Below are positions 59,343-64,000 of a stretch of DNA of 64,000 nt, piece after piece (positions within the stretch are counted from its first letter, which is position 1; every line of letters begins with the position of its first letter). The notes beneath the pieces are model-generated. The model did not search any database. It was not told the origin of the DNA and worked only from the letters and a program-made list of their open reading frames with translations. Origin of the DNA: Pegea sp. RAD2-039 (lineage: Eukaryota > Chordata > Thaliacea > Salpida > Salpidae); NCBI GenBank assembly GCA_034620365.1, contig JAQGEQ010000306.1, forward strand, positions 96,251-160,250, written 5' to 3'. The position numbers and the translations under genes are program-made.

Positions 59343-61972
59343 TTAACAAGAGATGGACTGGACCACTTTTTGGGCCGCGTCCCCGAACCCAGATGCCGAA
59401 GTGATGGGCAATCCGCTATTTTCTAAGATCTTTTTTGCTTCATTCACATTTGAACCTAAAAAATTTAGTTTTAAAGAAGACGCGCGAAATTGAGAAGTCG
59501 AAACCTTCAAGTCTGACCACTAGAGGGACCTTGATGTCGAGCTCTCTTCCAGCTTTCACGATCCCATTAGCGATTGTGATGCAATTGACGATTCCTCCAA
59601 AGATGTTCACTAAGATCGCTTCAACCTTTCAACAAACATCTTCAATTTTCGATCTTCAAATTGATCTGATCGTTACCTGATCCACAGTTTTGATGATCTC
59701 AAAAGCTTTGAAGACTTGATCTTCCTGAACTCCACCTCCAAGATCAAGGAAGTTTGCAGGTTTCCCGCCACAATGTTGAATCATATCCATGGTTGCCATG
59801 GCAAGCCCGGCTCCATTCACCAAACACGCGATGTTTCCATCCATCGAGATGTAACTCAATCCACTCTTGGAGGCTTCAACTTCCGTCGGATCACTCTCAG
59901 AGTCATCTTCCATTTCAAAGATCTTCTTCTGACGAAATTCCGCGTTATCGTCGAAGTTCATTTTCGCGTCGAAGCAAACAACTAAAAAGTGATGACGTCA
60001 TGTTAGAAGAGGTGATGACGTCATGTTAGAAGAGGTGATGACGTCATGTTAGAAGTAGTGATGATGTTATGTTAGAAGAGGTGATGACGTCATGTTAGAA
60101 GAGGTGATGACGTCATGTTAGAAGAGGTTATGACGTCATGTTAGAAGAGGTGATGACGTCATGTTAAAAGTAGCGATGACGTCACGTTACCTTCTCCGTC
60201 ATCAGTCTCTCCGAATGGATTGATCTCAACTTGAGTAGCATCTACATCCAGGAACAACTGATACAACTTCTTGATCTGATCTGCAGCATCTTTCTGTTTG
60301 TGTCCTGAAAATTGTAAATTTGCAGCCATCTGAAGAGCTTGTTCATCTGTCATTCCAACATTGATGTCGATTGCTTGCTAGAAGATCAATCATTGTAGAG
60401 ATCAGGAACTGATGTAGATCTCAAACCTTGAATATCAGTTCTGGTGTCTTCTCAGCGACCTCTTCTATATCCATTCCTCCGGCAGGGCTACCGACCATGA
60501 CCGGTCCGTTGTGTTCCCTGTCCATCAAGATGGCAAAATAAGTCTCTCTGGTAATGTCAAGAGCTTGAGCTATCATCACCTTCAACAGGAGAAACTTCTT
60601 TAATATTTTCAGATACTTTTCAAATTATGGTTTTAAGATTGTAAAAGTGGAAATAAATTGAAAGTTTGAAAAGAAAATATCTGAAACCTACAGCAGCAGT
60701 TACCTTGTTTACTTTAACGCCATCTGGAGGAGTTTGTTTAGTTACCAATCGGTAACCAAGCATCCCTTTACAAAGATCAGGGACTTTATTTGCATCTTTT
60801 GTGAGATGTACACCACCTTTCAATCCACTATCAAAATGTCCTTTACCTCTTCCACCAGCTAAGATCATGGCTTTAATTACAAGTTCTTTGGCACAATCAT
60901 TCACTAGAAAGATAATTGTTGAGTTTGGTGAATGATTAACTTCTTTTGTTAGTTTCAGTTATGAAAGTAAACATCAAATATTTAACAAAGTAATTAAACA
61001 TAAAACATTTAATGAAATTTGTTGAATGAAGTAAATTTTTTTTTAATGTAAACAACTACAGATAATTTTAGCAGAAATGCAGGACTTGTAGTTAAGTTCA
61101 AACTTATTTAGTCAATTACATAGACTATTAGCAGCAACAAGGCTTTCTTGATGATTATCAACGATATGGAACTTCTGGACATTCACACAGTAATCTTTCA
61201 TAAGTCCTTTACTCTGATATTCTTGTAAATTCAGAAGCCTTCTGCTTGTAACACCACACAAAGAATTCTGGAAAATAAAAGTGTTTTAGAAGTAAATAAT
61301 CTTTTAATTGTTATGTTAAGCTTCAAAATAAATAAAAATTTGTTAAGATATAGTAATTTATTAATAAAATATGAATTAACTAATTAAATTTATTAAGAAC
61401 ATTTTATCAGTAAGCTTTTTTGCCAAATTTTTAATTAAAATTATTACAAAAGTTTAATATTTATTTCTTAATTTACATTATCAGCTAGGAAATTAATGAA
61501 AACTCTAAAATCTTTTTATGTAAAATAATAATCTTGAAAACTTATCATTAACTAATATAAAGTTAATATATGACAAGTTAAAAAGATTATTAATTGAATA
61601 ACTTATCAAATACAACCTAATTAAATAAACAAAGTAACTTGAAGAAGAATAAACAAAAGTTTTCAAGAAACTTATTGAATATTGCCAACTTCAAAAGTAA
61701 AATTTATGATGTAAACTCAGATACCTCAATTATATATCAACTTGTAAATTACTTTGAGAGTAACAAAAAACAAAAATAAAGGTTGATATACACAGAATTA
61801 AGTGACATAAATAAAAGACTTAATCAAAGTACCTACAACTTTAAATTATGAAATTTAAAGTATTTTTTCTTATCATTTAAATAGTAATTAACAAAAATGT
61901 TACTTGTGTGTTTAGAAGAGAGATGATATTCTTTCCAAACTGGAAAGGTTTAATTCCTTTTAAAGCCGACAT
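59343..61972 (-). CDS. SUCLG2: Succinyl-CoA ligase beta subunit, GTP-forming type, mitochondrial
   Basis: Eight minus-strand exons: 61904-61972, 61120-61267, 60704-60903, 60427-60579, 60191-60377, 59677-59981, 59505-59625, 59343-59455. They total 432 codons including the stop (431 residues), close to the human enzyme. Exon 1 ([15 protein letters not shown]) looks like a mitochondrial presequence. The ATP-grasp part includes [14 protein letters not shown] at 83-96 and [12 protein letters not shown] near 235-247. The metal/CoA-ligase region has [19 protein letters not shown] at 300-318, [14 protein letters not shown], and NIFGGIVNC at 361-369. [18 protein letters not shown] favours the GTP-specific over the ATP-specific paralogue. 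With the alpha subunit it converts succinyl-CoA to succinate in the TCA cycle. Introns 4, 6 and 7 are 49-51 bp; intron 5 carries the CRE repeat. Confidence 0.96.
59990..60190. repeat. 23-bp minisatellite with CRE sites in SUCLG2 intron 5
   Basis: Nine tandem 23-bp units, GATGACGTCATGTTAGAAGA plus GGT, start at 59991. The octamer TGACGTCA recurs every 23 bp from 59993 to 60177. Eight of nine units keep the perfect palindrome; the fourth reads TGATGTTA. The array nearly fills the 209-bp intron. Confidence 0.95.
60607..60686. repeat. Inverted repeat in SUCLG2 intron 3
   Basis: TTTCAGATA and CTTTTCAAA near 60607-60624 are mirrored by TTTGAAAAG (60665-60673) and TATCTGAAA (60678-60686), a potential hairpin across most of the 124-bp intron. 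Confidence 0.7.
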
Positions 61973-63810
61973 TTTGAAACAAAGTAGATATTAGATAAGT
62001 AAATTTCTGAAAAAATATTTTTTGTTTAATTCAAAATAATCATTTAAACAAGAAGTTAAAATGAATGAAAGATAATACATAGGCTTATAAATAGGTTATT
62101 ATTTTGACTAATACTTAGAATTAGTTGCTAGTAAACATTTAGATACAAAATTTCAGATTTAATTAAAGTATTGTGTTTCCATTAAGACTTAGATGATTGA
62201 AGATAACATTAAAAAACTATTTTTTGATTAAAATATATTTAAATAATAATAAATTAACTCAATATATCAAGTTTAACAAATAAGAGAATATATAGTTAAT
62301 TATTTTAACTAAATTTTCACTAAATTAAAAATAAAATTATGAAAACATTAAAATACATTTTAGAAGTTTAATTTATAATTCTAAAAGCTTAAAGTAAAAA
62401 AATAAGAAGAACCTTTCAATAACAAACTTATTATTTCATTCATAATTTGTACAAGATTAAAATAATTTCAACAAAATCTAAATTAAATTTTAATAGATGA
62501 TAATAAGTTTATAATAAATCTTAAATAAAAATCCCAATGAATTAAGTGTAATGAAATTTATAAACAAAAGTATTCAATTAGTCTCTTTTTATCTGCAATT
62601 GTAATTTAAAACTCTCAATAAAACTTTGCTATAAAAGATTAAATAGATACAAATGTTTTACGATAAATTATATGCTTGATCTAAAAAATTATTGTTATTA
62701 AAAACAATTTTAAAATTCACATTAATACGAAACGAATTAAGATAATCTATTTTTAAGTAAGTTTTCAAAAAACAACAACTTTTAAAGTTACAAAAGAAAA
62801 AACTTTTTTTAGAAATAAAAACAAATAAATAAATTTTTATATAAAACTGTCAACTCAATTTTTACGAACTTTTTAATTGCTAGAATTAAGATTTATTACA
62901 TTAAATATCACCTTGCAAAATAATCAAGGATAAAAAAGTACAATTTAGTCGTCCCAGTTGTCAACAATTCAGAGTTTTTTTGAAAAAAATTCTTATTGAT
63001 ATTTTATTTTAACAACAACTTTGGATTATAACAAGTTAAAAATAAATTAGATACAAAACAACTTACAGAAATCGTTAAAAATAAAATCTTTTGGTAAACC
63101 TGTTAAAAATGTTGCCTATTATCGGTTGATACTTCAACTAATAAATATCGTTATCATTAAAACTGAGCAATTAGTTCTTCATGCGTATGCTAAAAGCATG
63201 AGTCCTTAGAATCTTTCACTTTTAAATAGACAAGTTATTTTAAACTTATAGTAATCGGTCGAGGAGTTTTAAGGTTTTGGTTTATTCGTGATATTCCTTA
63301 ATAAATGAAAACAGTTCGAAAAAATTAAAGTTTTTAAACTATTCTTTTAAGCGTAAATTGGTTTTTATATCTATATGTATTTCCAAAAGTTTAAAAGACA
63401 AAATCTTGTATAAACTAACATATAAACTTCAACGGTTTACTTCTAACGTTTCAAATGGTGACACTGTTTCTTAAATTAGTCTCAAGTTTAAAAATCATTT
63501 TTGTCACTTCATTGATAGATTCAGACTCCGTTGATTTTCAAAAGAATCTTTAATGAGAGCTTTATATAATCGCTTCTTTGTTTTCATTTTAAGGAATTAA
63601 CTTCATTTAATTTAAATTCTTAAATTAAAAATTTGATTTTCCTCAATAATATAGTATTTAAGTTTATCATTTTCATCTCTAAACTATTTTATTTTTAAAC
63701 TCATTACAAACATTATCATCAAACAAACAGTTAATATAACTAAAACGTATATAACAAATTTTGATATAATATTTAATAGCACAATAAAAATGTTTTTGTA
63801 GATAGCGCAT
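61973..63810. other. SUCLG2 upstream region; no gene recognised
   Basis: A+T-rich. A short stretch near 63258 (CGGTCGAGGAGTTTTAAGG) resembles the middle of the 113-bp element and may be a relic. No open frame stands out. Confidence 0.4.
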
Positions 63811-63819
63811 GCTCTAAGC

Positions 63820-63882
63820 TCCTTTATATATAATAGTGACTATACATGTGAAATGATACTTTGATCAACCATATATAAAAGG
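63820..63882. promoter_or_regulatory. Divergent TATA boxes; candidate promoter at window edge
   Basis: TATATAAAAGG at 63872-63882 is a strong TATA box on the plus strand. CCTTTATATATAA near 63821-63833 is an equally good TATA on the minus strand. The spacing of about 40 bp and opposite orientations suggest a bidirectional promoter or two nested ones. The gene on the plus side would lie beyond the window. Confidence 0.35.
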
Positions 63883-64000
63883 ATAGAGAGAAACTATTTT
63901 AGTTGCATTTATTTTAGTTATTTTAGTGATTATTTTTAGTCAGCATTTTTCAGGTAGTTTAAACCAATCTTGTTTGTACTAAAAAGTTGCAAATGTGTTG

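Noticed and set aside
59435-60029. Plus-strand frames opposite SUCLG2 exons 6-8
   Set aside because: Antisense shadows of conserved SUCLG2 exons.

Overview
The window is animal nuclear DNA. It is strongly A+T-rich (my estimate, roughly three quarters), with spliced genes, nuclear tRNA genes, non-LTR retrotransposon debris and large satellite arrays. The recognisable genes are metazoan or generally eukaryotic: Mediator subunit MED29, signal-recognition-particle protein SRP72, the succinyl-CoA ligase beta subunit SUCLG2, C-type-lectin-like membrane proteins, and the tail of a tyrosine-motif signalling protein. Most introns are only 46-58 bp. I cannot name the species; a compact-intron invertebrate or early-branching animal fits.

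Layout. 1-582 holds the last five exons of a gene whose tail carries one tyrosine motif per exon. 812-885 is tRNA-Asn, and 1.4-1.93 kb a LINE 3' end. About 1955-11242 and 16778-30320 form a very large inverted repeat. Each arm has an intact MED29 copy (5852-10560 + and 17459-26409 -), a tRNA-Phe-like sequence, and at least one ~2.9-kb composite repeat unit. The arms differ mainly because a ~102-bp satellite in MED29 intron 4 has 17 units in one arm and about 60 in the other. The 5.5-kb spacer holds two dead C-type-lectin relics, an orphan signal-peptide exon and another LINE 3' end.

From 27.2 to 56.3 kb the sequence is built from ~2.9-kb tandem units (each with a decayed kinesin fragment and a LINE 3' tail) and a direct duplication with an offset of exactly 16,914 bp. 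Each duplicate has an intact single-exon lectin-like membrane protein (33512-34258 and 50426-51172) and the 3' exons of SRP72 on the minus strand. The first SRP72 copy is nearly complete (35501-41210). The second keeps only its last seven exons and is joined, across a 113-bp satellite intron, to the first exon of an unrelated gene in matching phase 0, so a chimeric transcript is possible.

58.06-58.35 kb is a degenerate LINE ORF fragment. 59343-61972 (-) is a complete eight-exon SUCLG2, with nine 23-bp repeats in intron 5, eight of which contain the perfect CRE palindrome TGACGTCA. 62-64 kb has no recognisable gene except promoter-like TATA boxes near 63.82-63.88 kb.

The most unusual signal is a short (~93-113 bp) element with terminal inverted repeats AGCACCTT/AAGGTGCT. 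It lies in MED29, in the hybrid MADKL-SRP72 intron, and in all three long introns of SRP72, whose other eleven introns are 46-52 bp. It is single-copy in some introns and expanded to about 21-22 tandem copies in others, and it appears to mark a recombination junction between genes.
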